DNA of 64,000 bases from Arthrobacter sp. AFG7.2 (GTDB lineage Bacteria; Actinomycetota; Actinomycetes; Actinomycetales; Micrococcaceae), in NCBI RefSeq assembly GCF_002892835.1, contig NZ_PJMB01000004.1, positions 347,269 to 411,268 on the forward strand, read 5' to 3'. The position numbers were made by a program, and so were the translations under genes. Below the pieces are notes generated by a model. The model did not search any database, was not told the DNA's origin, and was given only the letters and a program-made list of their open reading frames with translations. Below are positions 46,173 to 56,745 of the stretch, piece by piece. Within the stretch, counting starts at the first letter, position 1, and each line of letters starts with the position of its first letter.

Positions 46173-47621
46173 GTGCCCCGCTCCGCCAGGTCATCCGCTG
46201 ACGCCATCAGCGCCCGGCTCCGGGACCTCGAGCTCCTGACAAAAGGACCTGCCTGGGCCCTGACCCGCTCGGCCCCGTGGGTGATCGCGGTGCTGCAGGC
46301 GTCCTTCACCCGCACCCGTCCGCAGCTTCCGCTCGAAGAATTCCACGCCGACGTCGACTCCTTCCTTGAGGAGCTCCGCAGGCAGGATCCCGGCCTTGGA
46401 GGCGGTGCCAACGGCAAGTCGTTCGGCGATGAGTGGACCCGGCGCCAGTTCCTGACGCGGCGCAACCAGTCCGGGCAGATCGTGTATGAAGTGACGGAAC
46501 CGGCAGCACGCGTTCTTGCCTTCCTTGACAGCCTTTCCAGCGAGCGGTCCACCCTCAACGGGTCCCGGCTGGGCACGCTGCTGGGTGACGTGGAGAAGCT
46601 CGCCAATGAGACCAACCCGGACCAGAGCGCCCGGCTGGAGTCCCTGGAAGAGGAGATCGAAGAACGCCAACAGCTCATCCAGGACATCAGCAGCGGCGAA
46701 TTCGACGGCCTGCTGGATGATGACGAGGCGGTGGAAGCCGCCGGAAACATCCTGGACCTTGCTGCGAGCCTCCCGGCGGACTACAAGAAGATGCGTGACC
46801 GGATCGAGGAACTGGTGGGCGAACTCCGCAACCAGATCATCGAGGAGTCATTGACCAAGGGTGCCACCATGGCCCAGGTGCTGGAGGCGGACAAACGCCT
46901 CCGCCAGAGCCCGGAGGGGAGGACCTTCCGTTCCTTCGCGGCGTTCCTTGAGGACCCGCAGCAGCAGGTGAGGTTCCGGTCGGCGATTGGCGAGGTGCTG
47001 GGCAGGCAGTTCGCGGATGACCTCTCCCCGGAGGACCGGGAAACCCTGAAGAACCTGGTGGCCGAGCTGCGCCAGCAGCACAGCCAGATCCAGCGGATTT
47101 ACGGCAAGTTGAGCGAAAGCCTTAACACCTATGTCCAGAGCGACGACTTCCGCCAGTCCGTCCGGCTCCGCCAGGTCCTGCGCGAAGCCGAGCAGGCCCT
47201 CCGGGCCCTTCCGTACGAGCGGGACCGCCCGGGGCTGGTCCGCGGGCCCGTCCTCTTTAACGCAGGATTCGAATCGCTGTCCATGGTGAAGCTCTTCGAC
47301 CCCGACGAGTTCGCCGCCCCGCCGAAACTTGCCGATCCCATCGCCTTCAGCGACTCGGACCGGGTGCGCGCGCCGAGGACGGGCAAGGCCAAGCCGGAGG
47401 TCATCCGCTCTGCTCTGGCAGGCGCTTCCACCCTTTCCGAGGCATGGCAGCAGCTGCCGCCGGAGGAGCAGCACATCAACACCATCCGGGCGCTCCTCTC
47501 GCATGCCCTCCACGCCGGAGCGGGGTTCGGCGGGGAAACCCTCGAAACCCTTGACTTCGAACAGATAGACGGAACCACGCGCAGGGCCTACCTGCCGCTG
47601 GTCACGCTTCCAAAGGATTGA
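46173..47621 (+). CDS. jetA: JetA/MksF (DUF3375), kleisin subunit of Wadjet condensin
   Basis: 482 residues. The DUF3375 layout: N-terminal winged-helix ([20 protein letters not shown]), a coiled coil ([15 protein letters not shown]... and [19 protein letters not shown]), then a C-terminal domain. In Wadjet type I, JetA bridges the JetC ATPase heads with JetB. GTG 46173 follows AAGGAGAG. First gene of the three-gene unit: it overlaps jetB by one base. Confidence 0.9.
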   Translation: MPRSARSSADAISARLRDLELLTKGPAWALTRSAPWVIAVLQASFTRTRPQLPLEEFHADVDSFLEELRRQDPGLGGGANGKSFGDEWTRRQFLTRRNQSGQIVYEVTEPAARVLAFLDSLSSERSTLNGSRLGTLLGDVEKLANETNPDQSARLESLEEEIEERQQLIQDISSGEFDGLLDDDEAVEAAGNILDLAASLPADYKKMRDRIEELVGELRNQIIEESLTKGATMAQVLEADKRLRQSPEGRTFRSFAAFLEDPQQQVRFRSAIGEVLGRQFADDLSPEDRETLKNLVAELRQQHSQIQRIYGKLSESLNTYVQSDDFRQSVRLRQVLREAEQALRALPYERDRPGLVRGPVLFNAGFESLSMVKLFDPDEFAAPPKLADPIAFSDSDRVRAPRTGKAKPEVIRSALAGASTLSEAWQQLPPEEQHINTIRALLSHALHAGAGFGGETLETLDFEQIDGTTRRAYLPLVTLPKD

Positions 47622-48442
47622 TGATGACAGAAGAGACGACGACGGCGGCCGGCGCGGAGGCAAGCGCGGCTGACAATACGGTGGTTGAGTCCGGTGAAGC
47701 CCGCGCGAACCCTTTTGCGGTCACGCCCCGGGATACGTTCGTGGACGGCGCGGCCCTCTTCCCCGGCGACACCGGGGTGCTGTCCATGAAGGTGCGGCAG
47801 GCCCTGGTAAAGCTCCTCAAGGGTCCCTACGTGGACGGCGGCCGGGACGAGAAACTCTGGACAGTCCTGCTGGACAACCAGATAATCCTGCGCAGCCGGC
47901 TGTCTGAGCTGTTCCTCACCATGGAGCTGGACCACGAACGAAAAATCGCCGTCCTGCGTCCTGTGGACCCCGAGGCAATCGGGGGCAGTGCCCGCTCCAG
48001 CATCCTTCGGCAGCAGCGTGCACTCAGCCGCGTGGAAACCATCGTCCTGCTTCGCCTGCGGCTGCTCCTGGACCGTCATGTGACTGCGCAGACGGATCCC
48101 ACCATCACGCGCGAGGAAATCGCGGACCTGGTGGCGCACTACCAGCCTGCCGGCCAGCAGGACGCCCTCCGGGATTCGGACGTGGTGAACCGGGCCATCA
48201 CGAAGCTCCTGGCCCGCCAGCTCCTCCTCCCCACCGGACTGGACGACGCCTACACCATCTCCAATGCCCTGCCCCTGGCCCTCCCCTTCGACAATATCGG
48301 CGACATCCCCGCCCAGATAGAGGCCCTGATCGCAGCAACGACGGACCCCACCGGCACTGAAGCGCTGCTGGAGCTGAATGCAGAGCCGACGGTTGAGCCT
48401 GTGGAAACCGGGGACGAAACCGACGCGGAGGATGCCGAGTGA
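47621..48442 (+). CDS. jetB: JetB/MksE (DUF4194), Wadjet kite subunit
   Basis: 273 residues; winged-helix DUF4194 protein ([59 protein letters not shown]). Binds the kleisin JetA. Acidic C-terminus. Start at ATG 47621 or 47624. Overlaps jetC by GTGA. Confidence 0.9.
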   Translation: MMTEETTTAAGAEASAADNTVVESGEARANPFAVTPRDTFVDGAALFPGDTGVLSMKVRQALVKLLKGPYVDGGRDEKLWTVLLDNQIILRSRLSELFLTMELDHERKIAVLRPVDPEAIGGSARSSILRQQRALSRVETIVLLRLRLLLDRHVTAQTDPTITREEIADLVAHYQPAGQQDALRDSDVVNRAITKLLARQLLLPTGLDDAYTISNALPLALPFDNIGDIPAQIEALIAATTDPTGTEALLELNAEPTVEPVETGDETDAEDAE

Positions 48443-51400
48443 GCATTGCAAGCATGTTGCCTTTGGGTGAGCTGACCAACCCGGGCCAGATGCGCCTTGG
48501 GCTGGTGCAGGTGGTCAACTGGGGCACGTTCCACGGAGCCCACACGATGCACGTGGACCGAAACGGAACGCTGCTGACGGGCAACTCCGGCGTGGGCAAG
48601 TCAACCCTGTTCGACGCTATGCTCAGGGTTTTCGATGCCCGGCCCAGGTCCAACGAAGCCGCTGCCCAGCGTTCGGGCGGTGCCGTAGAGGACAAGCGGA
48701 CCACCTTCACCTACATGCGCGGCAAGGTGGGCGACAAGGCGGTGGGGGAGGGCTCGGCGAGCGCCTTCCAGCGGCCGGGCGCCACCTGGTCCTCCGTCGC
48801 CCTGACGTTTGACAACGCAGCAGGCACCCGGGTGACGGTGTCGGCGCTGTTCGACCTGCCGAAGAACGGCACGGAGTCCAGCGTGGGACGGTTCTACGTC
48901 ATTGACCACCAGCCGCTGGACCTGGAGGCGCTCGAGGGCATCGCGGACAAGCGCTTCACCAAGGCTGCCCTGGAAACGATCTTTCCGGACGCCCAGGTCT
49001 TTGATGTGCACAAGGCCTTCGCAGAAAGGTTCCGCCGCCTGCTGGGCATTAACTCGGACCAGGCCCTGCCGCTCCTGCGGGTCATCCAGGCCGGCAAGGG
49101 CCTGGGCGGCAGCGTCAACACCTTCTTCCGGGACCAGGTCCTGGACGCACCCGCCACGCTAGCGGCGGCAGATGACGTGGTGGAGGAATTCAGCAACCTG
49201 ATGTCCATCCGGCAGCGGCTGGAGGACGTCCGGCAGCAGCGGGACCAGCTGGCCCCGGTGCCCGGCCTGAACAGGGAGTATGCGCAGGCGCTGCTGGACG
49301 CGAACCGGCTGCGGGACCTCGCCGGCGAGGAATTCGAAGCGTACAAGCAGCAGCTGGCCGTTACGGTCCACCAGAAGATGCTGGCCCGTTTCCGGGAACT
49401 GGCCCAGGCCAAGGCAAAGGATCTCGGCGCCGAACGCGCAGTCCGGGACGGCCTGGCCAAGGAGCTGCGCCAGCTGGAGGCGGAATACAACAACCAGGGC
49501 GGAAACGCCATCTCCGCCATTGAGCAGTCCCTGGACAACGCCCGGGTGGGCCTGAAGCTCCGCCAGCAGGTGGAGGAAGCGGCACGCCAGGCCCTGGTCG
49601 ACGCCGGCCTCCAGCTTGAGTGGACTGCCGACGGCTGGGAGCAGGCGCATGAGCAGGCGGCGGTCAGGTCAGCCGAACTCAAGGACGATTCCCAAGCACT
49701 GCAGGAACTCCGCTTCGAAGCCTTTGACGCGCACGCAACAAAGAAGCGGGAGCTGGCCGCCGCTGAGCAGGAGCTCGTGTCGCTGAAGACGCGCAAGTCG
49801 CTGCTGCCGCCGTCGAGCATTGAAAACCGGGCCGCGATTGCCGCAGCCACCGGAATTCCCGAGGACCGGATGCCGTTCGCCGGCGAACTGATGGACCTCG
49901 CCGAGGGGGAGGAAAGGTGGCGGCCCGCTGCGGAGCGCGCGCTCCGCAGCCTCGCCACCACCTTGCTGGTGCCGGGCGAGCACTTCGCCGCGGTGACTCG
50001 GTACCTCAACAATCACAATGTCCGGGGTGCCCTGCGGGCAGTTGACGTGTCCAAGCCGCTTTCCGGCGGCGCGCTGGCGCTGGAGGACGTGCACGACGGC
50101 GATCTGCTCACCAAGCTGGACGTCCTCACCACGGGCGTGGCGGCCGAAGCCGGGTCCTGGATCCGCGAGCGCATCGCGCTGGACTTCGCCTACCCCTGTG
50201 TTGAGGACCCGGACGAGCTGGCGGCGCTGGACCGCGGCCTCAGCCTGGGTGGCGTGGTGAAGCGCAACCGCCACACAGTGGAAAAGGACGACCGCTTCAC
50301 CAGCCGGCAGGACTACGTCCTCGGCTTCGACAACGCCGCCAAGCTGGAGCTCGTTGCCGGCCAGGTGGAGGACCTGCGGCAGGAAGTTGCCAAGGCGGCA
50401 GAACTGGCGCAGTCACGTGAGGACTCGCACCAGGGGATGAGCCGGCAGCTCGACGCCCTGCGCCGCATTGCCGAGGACCACCGTCCGTGGGAACAGGTGT
50501 CCGCGGCGGTTGCGGCCGAGGAGCTAGCCAGGATCGGGCAGCGGCTGAAGGACGCCCTGGCAGCGCAGGCGGACCTGGAGCCCCTCCGCGCCACTATCGA
50601 GGAGGTGCGGCAGAAGCACCAGTCCAGCACCGAGGCCGCCGCCGTCCTGCAGAGCGAGTACAAGGCATTGGACCGGCAACTGACGGCCGCCGATTCCCTG
50701 CTGGAAGCCGCCCGCGAGCGGCTTGCCCAGGCACCGCCGTCTGAAGCCACCGTCACCTCGCTGGAACCGTACTTTGCCGGGTTCGGTGACGTGACTGAGA
50801 TGCATGAGCTGGACAACCTCGCCAACCGGGTGCGGACCGCCCTGCTGGGTGAACTGCATGCAGCGGAGTCGCGCGGCCAAGCCACCGCCGAACGCCTGAC
50901 GAGGATTTTCGAGGGCTTCGTCCGCGAGTGGGGCAGCGCGATCTCGGCCGACCATGGCACCACCATCGGTGCTGCCGGCGAGTTCGAGACCCGCTACCAC
51001 GCGATTGTCAGCGACGGACTGCCCGCCCAGGAGGCGGAATTCCGGCAGTTCTTCAACCAGCGCACCCACGAATCCTTCAGCACGCTGCTCCACCTGCTCG
51101 ATGAGGAACGCCGTTCCATCACCACCCGCATCCTGCCGCTGAACGGGATCCTTTCGCAGGTCAACTTCCACGAGGGCAGTTACCTCGAACTGGATATCAA
51201 GCAGACGCTGCCTCCCACCGCAAAGCAGTTCAAGGACGCCATCCAGAACGCCTTGAAGGCCCGGCACTCCAGGCCTGCCCGGCCGGACGCCTCCAAGGCC
51301 GAGGGGTCCGGCCAGGAGAGGGACGACGACGCGGAGCTCACCGCCCGCTACAAGTCCCTGGAAACCCTGGTTAAGCGGCTGGGCTCGCAGGCGCCGGAGG

Positions 51401-51918
51401 ACAGGCGCTGGCGGGCCGAGGTGCTGGACGTGCGCGGGCACCTGTTCATCCAGTGCAAGGAGCACCGGGAAGTCGCCGGGCCGGCGTCGGGCAAAAAGGG
51501 CGGGGCGAAGAAGACCGAGGTCTTTATGCACGCGGACACGGGGTCCATGTCCGGCGGCGAGCGGCAGCGTTTTACTGCGTTCATCATGGCCGCGGCACTG
51601 AGCTACCAGCTGGGCATTGCCGAGCAGGGCTTCACCACCTACGGCACCGTGATGATGGACGAGGCCTTTGTGCTGGCATCCGAGGAGTTCGCGGGAGCCG
51701 GCATCAAGGCACTGCACGAATTCGGCTTCCAACTGCTGCTGGCAGCCCCCGAGAACGTCATCGACCTGTCCCGGCACCTTGGCTCGGTCACCGAAATCCT
51801 CCGGGACAAGCGGACCAATCGCTCTGGAGTGCTGACCGCACCGGTCATCCGGCCGCGGCCGGGCGAGGAAGGCGCTTGGCGCTCGGAAGCGAACCCGGTA
51901 GACATCATTCTGCGCTAG
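48439..51918 (+). CDS. jetC: JetC/MksB SMC-like ATPase
   Basis: 1159 residues. Walker [10 protein letters not shown] (48-56), ABC-signature [10 protein letters not shown] (about 1034-1043), Walker B VMMDEAFV (about 1071-1078), two long coiled coils around a hinge (about 400-650). Wadjet JetC translocates and extrudes DNA loops. GTG 48439. All ATPase motifs are intact, so the motor should work. The usual fourth partner, the JetD nuclease, is not encoded next to it. Confidence 0.93.
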   Translation: MSIASMLPLGELTNPGQMRLGLVQVVNWGTFHGAHTMHVDRNGTLLTGNSGVGKSTLFDAMLRVFDARPRSNEAAAQRSGGAVEDKRTTFTYMRGKVGDKAVGEGSASAFQRPGATWSSVALTFDNAAGTRVTVSALFDLPKNGTESSVGRFYVIDHQPLDLEALEGIADKRFTKAALETIFPDAQVFDVHKAFAERFRRLLGINSDQALPLLRVIQAGKGLGGSVNTFFRDQVLDAPATLAAADDVVEEFSNLMSIRQRLEDVRQQRDQLAPVPGLNREYAQALLDANRLRDLAGEEFEAYKQQLAVTVHQKMLARFRELAQAKAKDLGAERAVRDGLAKELRQLEAEYNNQGGNAISAIEQSLDNARVGLKLRQQVEEAARQALVDAGLQLEWTADGWEQAHEQAAVRSAELKDDSQALQELRFEAFDAHATKKRELAAAEQELVSLKTRKSLLPPSSIENRAAIAAATGIPEDRMPFAGELMDLAEGEERWRPAAERALRSLATTLLVPGEHFAAVTRYLNNHNVRGALRAVDVSKPLSGGALALEDVHDGDLLTKLDVLTTGVAAEAGSWIRERIALDFAYPCVEDPDELAALDRGLSLGGVVKRNRHTVEKDDRFTSRQDYVLGFDNAAKLELVAGQVEDLRQEVAKAAELAQSREDSHQGMSRQLDALRRIAEDHRPWEQVSAAVAAEELARIGQRLKDALAAQADLEPLRATIEEVRQKHQSSTEAAAVLQSEYKALDRQLTAADSLLEAARERLAQAPPSEATVTSLEPYFAGFGDVTEMHELDNLANRVRTALLGELHAAESRGQATAERLTRIFEGFVREWGSAISADHGTTIGAAGEFETRYHAIVSDGLPAQEAEFRQFFNQRTHESFSTLLHLLDEERRSITTRILPLNGILSQVNFHEGSYLELDIKQTLPPTAKQFKDAIQNALKARHSRPARPDASKAEGSGQERDDDAELTARYKSLETLVKRLGSQAPEDRRWRAEVLDVRGHLFIQCKEHREVAGPASGKKGGAKKTEVFMHADTGSMSGGERQRFTAFIMAAALSYQLGIAEQGFTTYGTVMMDEAFVLASEEFAGAGIKALHEFGFQLLLAAPENVIDLSRHLGSVTEILRDKRTNRSGVLTAPVIRPRPGEEGAWRSEANPVDIILR

Positions 51919-52110
51919 CCGTTACCAAGGAAGATGGTCTATAACAAATCGATGGATATATTGCTCCGGTGCTGTTGAAGGGCCTTGTCCGGGTGCCATG
52001 CTTTTCGCATCAAACGCTCGCCTTCATCCGCCACCGGGCAGTTGTGGAACGCTGGGTCCCGCATCTGATGCCTGAGGAGCCTGACGGCTTTCCCTTGAAA
52101 GGCACCACCA

Positions 52111-52824
52111 ATGCGCCCAGCACGCCGCGCCGCCACCTCCATGGCGCTCACCGCCGTCGCAGCCCTCGCCCTCGCTGCCTGTGCGGCTGATACCTCGGTG
52201 GAAAGTGCCGGTTCCCAGGCCCCCGAGGCAACAGCCCCGGTCTCTGGAAGCCCCGCTCCTAAGGCCGGATCCCCCGGCGCGACGGCGGCAGGAAAGCAAC
52301 CGGCTCCGCCGGGGTTCCACCCCGACAGCCTGGTGACCGTCTCCTTTCCGGACGGCAGGCTGTCGTTTCAGCACCCGAAGTCATGGCACGTGGAGTTCTT
52401 CCAGCCATCCGCATCGCCCTTGGTCAGCACAGCAACGGTGTCCGATCCCACCAGCCAGGCGAAAATCACCATCTACACCGGCAACATTGCCGACGTCGTG
52501 GCCAGCAATGCCCGCCGGACCGTACTGGAAGCTGACCCGGTACCGGGACTGCGCGGGCATTCCGTTCCAACGCCCCACTCGTCGTTCTTTGTTGATCGCA
52601 GCGGTGGAACTGCACAGTACCGAATGGGACTTACTGCAGGACTGCCCGTCTCACCGGACGGGAAGGTGCAGGACGGGCTCGTCATGCTTGGCGACCGCGT
52701 GTTGACTGCGGACGTGGTGTTCACGGGGCAGCCGTTTGCCAATGATGAGGAGGCGAAAGCCTGGTATTGGGGAGCGGAAGGCCAGGCTTTGAAGGCTGTG
52801 CTCATGAGCCTCTCCTACCGCTAA
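52111..52824 (+). CDS. lipoprotein, copy 1 of tandem family
   Basis: 237 residues. Signal peptide with lipobox LAAC (Cys24), a Ser/Pro/Ala linker (25-70), then a globular domain starting TVSFPDGRLSFQHPKSWHVE and ending KAVLMSLSYR. Highly similar to the next gene (shared PVPG...GHSVPTP.SSFFVD, RMGLTAG.PVSPDGKVQ, AWYWG.EG). No recognised domain. TTGAAAGGCACCACC precedes the ATG. Starts 193 nt downstream of jetC. Confidence 0.82.
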   Translation: MRPARRAATSMALTAVAALALAACAADTSVESAGSQAPEATAPVSGSPAPKAGSPGATAAGKQPAPPGFHPDSLVTVSFPDGRLSFQHPKSWHVEFFQPSASPLVSTATVSDPTSQAKITIYTGNIADVVASNARRTVLEADPVPGLRGHSVPTPHSSFFVDRSGGTAQYRMGLTAGLPVSPDGKVQDGLVMLGDRVLTADVVFTGQPFANDEEAKAWYWGAEGQALKAVLMSLSYR

Positions 52825-52831
52825 CCGACCA

Positions 52832-52867
52832 ATGACCCAGGGGATTTTCTTGAAAGGCACTTCAATG
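52832..52867 (+). repeat. duplicated leader of lipoprotein copy 2
   Basis: ATGACCCAGGGG...TTCTTGAAAGGCACTTC before the copy 2 start is repeated before copy 3 (53572-53606) with a few changes, and its second half matches that of copy 1. The duplication unit includes the ribosome-site region. Confidence 0.75.
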
Positions 52868-53566
52868 CGTTCTTCACGTTCGGTCTTCCTGCTCTCCGTG
52901 ACCGTCTCAGCCGCGCTCGCCGTGACCGGCTGCATGTCCAACACCCCGGCTGGCAACGGTGGCACAACTACCCCCACCGCGCTTCCGCCGGCCTCGGCAA
53001 GTGAGCCCGCGGTTGCCGGCCCACCTGCATCCATCATTCCCGCCGCTACCTCTTCGCCCGTTCCCAAAGGACCCGTGACCTTTACGTTCGCAGATGGCCG
53101 GCTGTCCTTTGCCCATCCGGAGGGCTGGCACGTGGAGCACGAACAGGTTTCGATGTCCCCCGCAGTGGAGACGGCCACCATCTACGACGCCGGCGGCAAC
53201 GAGCAGATCAACATCTACTACAGCCAGGTCGGTGACGCCACGGCCGGGCCTGCCACCAGGTTCGTGCTCGAGACGGATCCGGTGCCCGGATTGATCGGGC
53301 ATTCTGTTCCGACCCCCAGCTCGTCGTTCTTCGTTGATCACGCTGATGGCGCTGCCCACTACCGAATGGGACTGACGGCAGGAGCGCCCGTCTCGCCGGA
53401 CGGGAAGGTGCAATACGGGCCCATAAGGATCGGCGACCGCATCCTGACTGCGGACGTGCTGTTCACCGGGGAGCCGTTCGCGGACGATGTGGCAGCGAAG
53501 GCGTGGTACTGGGGCGATGAGGGCCGAACCCTTAAAGCGGTGTTAATGAGCTTTTCCTACCGCTGA
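52865..53566 (+). CDS. lipoprotein, copy 2 of tandem family
   Basis: 233 residues from ATG 52865. Lipobox VTGC (Cys20), linker, then the same domain as copy 1 (TFTFADGRLSFAHPEGWHVE ... KAVLMSFSYR). About 60% identity by eye over the domain. Outward-facing membrane lipoprotein of unknown role; gap to copy 1 is 40 nt. Confidence 0.82.
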   Translation: MRSSRSVFLLSVTVSAALAVTGCMSNTPAGNGGTTTPTALPPASASEPAVAGPPASIIPAATSSPVPKGPVTFTFADGRLSFAHPEGWHVEHEQVSMSPAVETATIYDAGGNEQINIYYSQVGDATAGPATRFVLETDPVPGLIGHSVPTPSSSFFVDHADGAAHYRMGLTAGAPVSPDGKVQYGPIRIGDRILTADVLFTGEPFADDVAAKAWYWGDEGRTLKAVLMSFSYR

Positions 53567-53603
53567 CCACCATGACCCAGGGGTCTTCTTGAAAAGTACT
53601 TCC

Positions 53604-53888
53604 ATGCGTTCGGCGCGACGTGCGGGCTTCCTGCTCCCGGCGACCTTCTTTGTCGACCATGTCGACGGCGAGCCCCACTGCCGTATGGCCCTTACGGGAG
53701 GTGCGGCCATTCGCCCGGATGGCGGACAAGCGGCTGACGTTGTCATCGTCGGGGGCAACCGCGTTCTGGCCGCAACCGTGGTGTTCACCGGGGGGGCGTT
53801 CGCCAGCGACGAGGCGGCGCAGGCCTGGTTCGCGGGTGAGGAAGGGCAGGCCCTGAAAGCGTTGCTCATGAGCTTCTCCTACCGCTGA
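53604..53888 (+). pseudogene. lipoprotein copy 3, internally deleted
   Basis: 94 codons, open frame. The first ~12 residues (MRSARRAGFLLP) match the signal start of copy 2, then the chain jumps to ATFFVDHVDGEPHCRM, the middle of the domain, and runs to KALLMSFSYR. The lipobox, linker and first half of the domain are missing: an internal deletion of about 140 codons that kept the frame. Probably non-functional as a lipoprotein, but still a readable frame. Confidence 0.75.
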
Positions 53889-53892
53889 CCGG

Positions 53893-54387
53893 CTACCTGG
53901 CCTGCACCCGGGCCAGGAACTGGGACGTCCGCTCTATCAATCCTTCAACCTGGCGAAGAACGACGGCGGCCGGGTCCGGATTGATCTCATTGACCTGCGG
54001 CTCCTTGCGGACGTTGCCGCAGCAAAGGAAATCGGCGCAGATCAGCGTTCCCACGGTATTGCCGTCGCGTCCGGACTGGCCGGCACGCTTCGCTACCCAA
54101 AGGAGTACGTCCTCTTTGGAAAAGACATCCCGGCACAGCTCGCAGAGCACAGACCGGTTTTTCCCGGCGCCGCTTTCCGGTGCCCGGAGCATGATCCCGG
54201 TCAGGCCATCCGGGCCGGGCACCACCAGGTAGCCGCGGAGCGGCATCTTTTCGTCCCGCCACCCCAGGAAGTCCAGGCTCTCCCAGTCCAGGGAGTCGAA
54301 GCCCTTGGGCAGGGTGAGCTTGGCGGCTTCGGAGCGGCTGGCGTTAACGAATGACGACCGGATCTGGTGAGGCGTGATCGATTGCAT
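53893..54387 (-). CDS. FBP-C (EF-G-binding, treble-clef zinc finger) protein
   Basis: 164 residues. Zinc ligands VLCELCRDVF (two Cys) and CADFLCCGNVR (pair), the treble-clef seen in FusB-like EF-G-binding proteins and Gram-positive FBP_C domains. FusB proteins release EF-G and can give fusidic acid tolerance; this is a family link only. Start ATG 54387 or 54399; GGAGG is placed oddly for both. Confidence 0.78.
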   Translation of the reverse strand: MQSITPHQIRSSFVNASRSEAAKLTLPKGFDSLDWESLDFLGWRDEKMPLRGYLVVPGPDGLTGIMLRAPESGAGKNRSVLCELCRDVFSKEDVLLWVAKRAGQSGRDGNTVGTLICADFLCCGNVRKEPQVNEINPDPAAVVLRQVEGLIERTSQFLARVQAR

Positions 54388-54505
54388 GGCGCCTGCCATC
54401 CTCCCAAACGGCGTCTGTGCTGTTCAAGACCTTCCAGGGCATGATTGAGTGTCCTTCGTCACGAAGGGGAATAAGTTACGAAACCCTTGCGTAATGGCCT
54501 GGAGG

Positions 54506-54524
54506 ATAGGCTAGCCTTACTTAA
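54506..54524 (+). promoter_or_regulatory. DtxR/IdeR-type iron box
   Basis: ATAGGCTAGCCTTACTTAA matches the actinobacterial iron-box form TTAGGTTAGCCTTACCTAA at 16 of 19 positions. It lies 27 nt upstream of the GTG of the siderophore-binding protein, as expected for iron repression. Confidence 0.75.
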
Positions 54525-54551
54525 GTTCGCTTCACTGACTTAAGGAGTTCC

Positions 54552-55643
54552 GTGACTTCCCCCCTCCTCCCCGGGCCCAGTACCTCCCGGCGCGCGCTGT
54601 TCAAATCTGCCGGCAAGGCAACCGCCGTCCTGGCCGCAGCGGCGCTCACCCTTTCCGCCTGCGCTACCGGCCCCGCGTCCTCCGCCACGGATTCCAGTGC
54701 CGCCGGCTCCAGCAGCTCCCAGTTCCCCGTGACCATCGATCACGTCTATGGCAAAACCGTTATTGAGAAGCAGCCCTCGCGGGTAGCCACCGTCTCCTGG
54801 GTCAACGACGACGTCGCGATCGCCCTGGGTGTAGTCCCGGTGGGTGTTCCCAAGAACGAGTGGGGCGGCAACGAGCAGGGCTCCACCCCCTGGAAGGACG
54901 CAGCCCTTGAGGAGCTCGGCGCCGGCTTCGGCTCCGAGAAGGCCCCGGTCCAGTACTCCGAGGCGGATGGCATCAACTTCACTGAGATCGCCAAGCTCAC
55001 CCCGGACGTCATCCTCGCCGCCTACTCAGGCCTCAGTGAGGAGGACTACAAAAAGCTCAGCGAGATCGCTCCCGTTGTGGCCCATCCCGAACTGGCCTAC
55101 GGAACCTCCTGGCAGGACTCCACCTCGATCATCGGCAAGGCGCTCGGCAAGGACGCCGAAGCGGCCAAACTGGTCTCCGAGACAGAAGCCACCATCGAGG
55201 AAAAGGTTGGCAAGTACCCGCAGATTGCCGGCAAGACCTTCATCTACGGCAACCTGGAGCCCGCCTCGGCTGACGGCCTCAACATGTACACCGCGAACGA
55301 CAACCGTCCCCGGTTCCTTTCTGAAATCGGCATGAAGCTGGCGCCGGTCGTTGAGGAAAACTCCAAGGGCTCCAAGGAATTCTTTATTCCCTGGTCAGCC
55401 GAGAAGGCCAATGAGCTCGAATCGGACATCTTCGTCTCCTGGGTGCCCGATGCCGCCACCACTGATTCCATCAAGGCCGATCCCCTCCTGGGACAGATTC
55501 CTGCCGTCAAGAATGGTGCACTGGTAGCTGACTCGGACAACACCCTGACGCTGTCCATCTCCGCCGCCTCCCCGCTGAGCCTGCCGTGGTCACTGGACAC
55601 GTTCCTGCCGCAGCTGGCCACGGCCGCGGATGCAGTGAAGTAA
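54552..55643 (+). CDS. ferric siderophore ABC transporter, substrate-binding lipoprotein
   Basis: 363 residues, FepB/FhuD-type class III binding protein. N-terminal Arg-Arg pair (13-14, TSRRALFK) and lipobox LSAC (Cys37): a possible Tat-exported lipoprotein. Body: VTIDHVYGKTVIEKQPSRVATVSW, PDVILAAYSGLSEEDYKKLSEIAPVV, typical of this class. GTG 54552 follows AAGGAGTTCC. First gene of a five-gene iron operon. Confidence 0.93.
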   Translation: MTSPLLPGPSTSRRALFKSAGKATAVLAAAALTLSACATGPASSATDSSAAGSSSSQFPVTIDHVYGKTVIEKQPSRVATVSWVNDDVAIALGVVPVGVPKNEWGGNEQGSTPWKDAALEELGAGFGSEKAPVQYSEADGINFTEIAKLTPDVILAAYSGLSEEDYKKLSEIAPVVAHPELAYGTSWQDSTSIIGKALGKDAEAAKLVSETEATIEEKVGKYPQIAGKTFIYGNLEPASADGLNMYTANDNRPRFLSEIGMKLAPVVEENSKGSKEFFIPWSAEKANELESDIFVSWVPDAATTDSIKADPLLGQIPAVKNGALVADSDNTLTLSISAASPLSLPWSLDTFLPQLATAADAVK

Positions 55644-55653
55644 GCACCGTTCC

Positions 55654-56745
55654 ATGATGCGCAGTACGACGACGGCGGCCGGCCGTGCGCGGGCAGCCGA
55701 CGGGTTCCCGGGGGCACAGGGAGCAAATGTTCCTTCCCGCACCCGTGCTTTCGGGGGGAAGCAGGCCGCCTGGTTGCTGGCCGCCGTCGTCGTGCTTGCA
55801 GTTCTGGCCGGCGCTTCGCTGGCCATCGGTGCCAGGGGGCTTTCCCTTGGTACCGTGTGGCAGGCACTTACCGCGTTCGATCCCGCGAACGGTGACCACG
55901 CCGTCGTGCATGCCCGCTTTCCCCGCACCGTCCTCGGCCTGCTGGCCGGCGGAGCCCTGGGACTTGCGGGCGCAGCAATGCAGGGCGTGGCCCGCAACCC
56001 CTTGGCGGATCCCGGAATTATGGGCGTCAACGCCGGTGCCGCCCTTGCCGTGGTGACCGGAATCTATGTTTTCGGTGTCGGTTCACTCTCCGGCTACATC
56101 TGGTTCGCCTTCGTGGGTGCCGGTGCCGCCGCCGTCGTGGTCTACCTGATCGCGTCCCTGGGCAGGGACGGTGCCACTCCCGTGAAGCTTGCCCTGGCAG
56201 GTGCCGCCCTGAGCGCGGGCCTGTACTCCCTGATGAATGTCATTCTGGTGTCCAGCCAGGACACCCTGGACCGCTTCCGTTTTTGGCAGGTCGGCGGGAT
56301 CGCCGGACGTGACTGGTCCGTGGTGCTGGCCGGTCTCCCCTTCCTGGCCGCCGGAGCGCTCATCGTGCTGTTGACCGGCCGCATCCTCAACAGCCTGGCA
56401 CTGGGGGATGACATTGCCCGCGGGCTGGGGCAGCGCGTGGGCCTTGCCCGTGCCGTTACCGCACTCGGAATTGTGCTGCTGTGCGGTTCGGCCACCGCGC
56501 TGGCCGGCCCCATTGGATTTGTGGGCCTGGTCATTCCGCACGCCGTCCGCTTCCTCACAGGCCCGGATTACCGCTGGATCCTGCCGTTCTCCCTGGTCCT
56601 TGCACCGGTCCTGCTGCTCGGGGCGGACATCATAGGCCGCGTGGTGCTGCTTCCCGGCGAGGTTCCGGCCGGCATCATGACGGCCCTCATCGGCGCCCCC
56701 GTATTCGTCTGGCTGATCCGCCACGGAAAGGGGGCAGGACTGTGA
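55654..56745 (+). CDS. ferric siderophore ABC permease 1 (FecCD)
   Basis: 363 residues; about 9 helices after a 30-residue cytosolic leader. FPRTVLGLLAGGALGLAGAAMQGVARNPLADPGIMGVNAGAAL (in pieces) is the FecCD block, and GPIGFVGLVIPHAVRFLTGPDYRW contacts the ATPase. Overlaps the second permease by GTGA. Pairs with it in a heterodimer. Confidence 0.94.
   Translation: MMRSTTTAAGRARAADGFPGAQGANVPSRTRAFGGKQAAWLLAAVVVLAVLAGASLAIGARGLSLGTVWQALTAFDPANGDHAVVHARFPRTVLGLLAGGALGLAGAAMQGVARNPLADPGIMGVNAGAALAVVTGIYVFGVGSLSGYIWFAFVGAGAAAVVVYLIASLGRDGATPVKLALAGAALSAGLYSLMNVILVSSQDTLDRFRFWQVGGIAGRDWSVVLAGLPFLAAGALIVLLTGRILNSLALGDDIARGLGQRVGLARAVTALGIVLLCGSATALAGPIGFVGLVIPHAVRFLTGPDYRWILPFSLVLAPVLLLGADIIGRVVLLPGEVPAGIMTALIGAPVFVWLIRHGKGAGL

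Noticed and set aside
51919..52110. Possible jetD remnant after jetC
   Set aside because: Translated in all frames by eye; no Toprim or DUF2220-like block was found.
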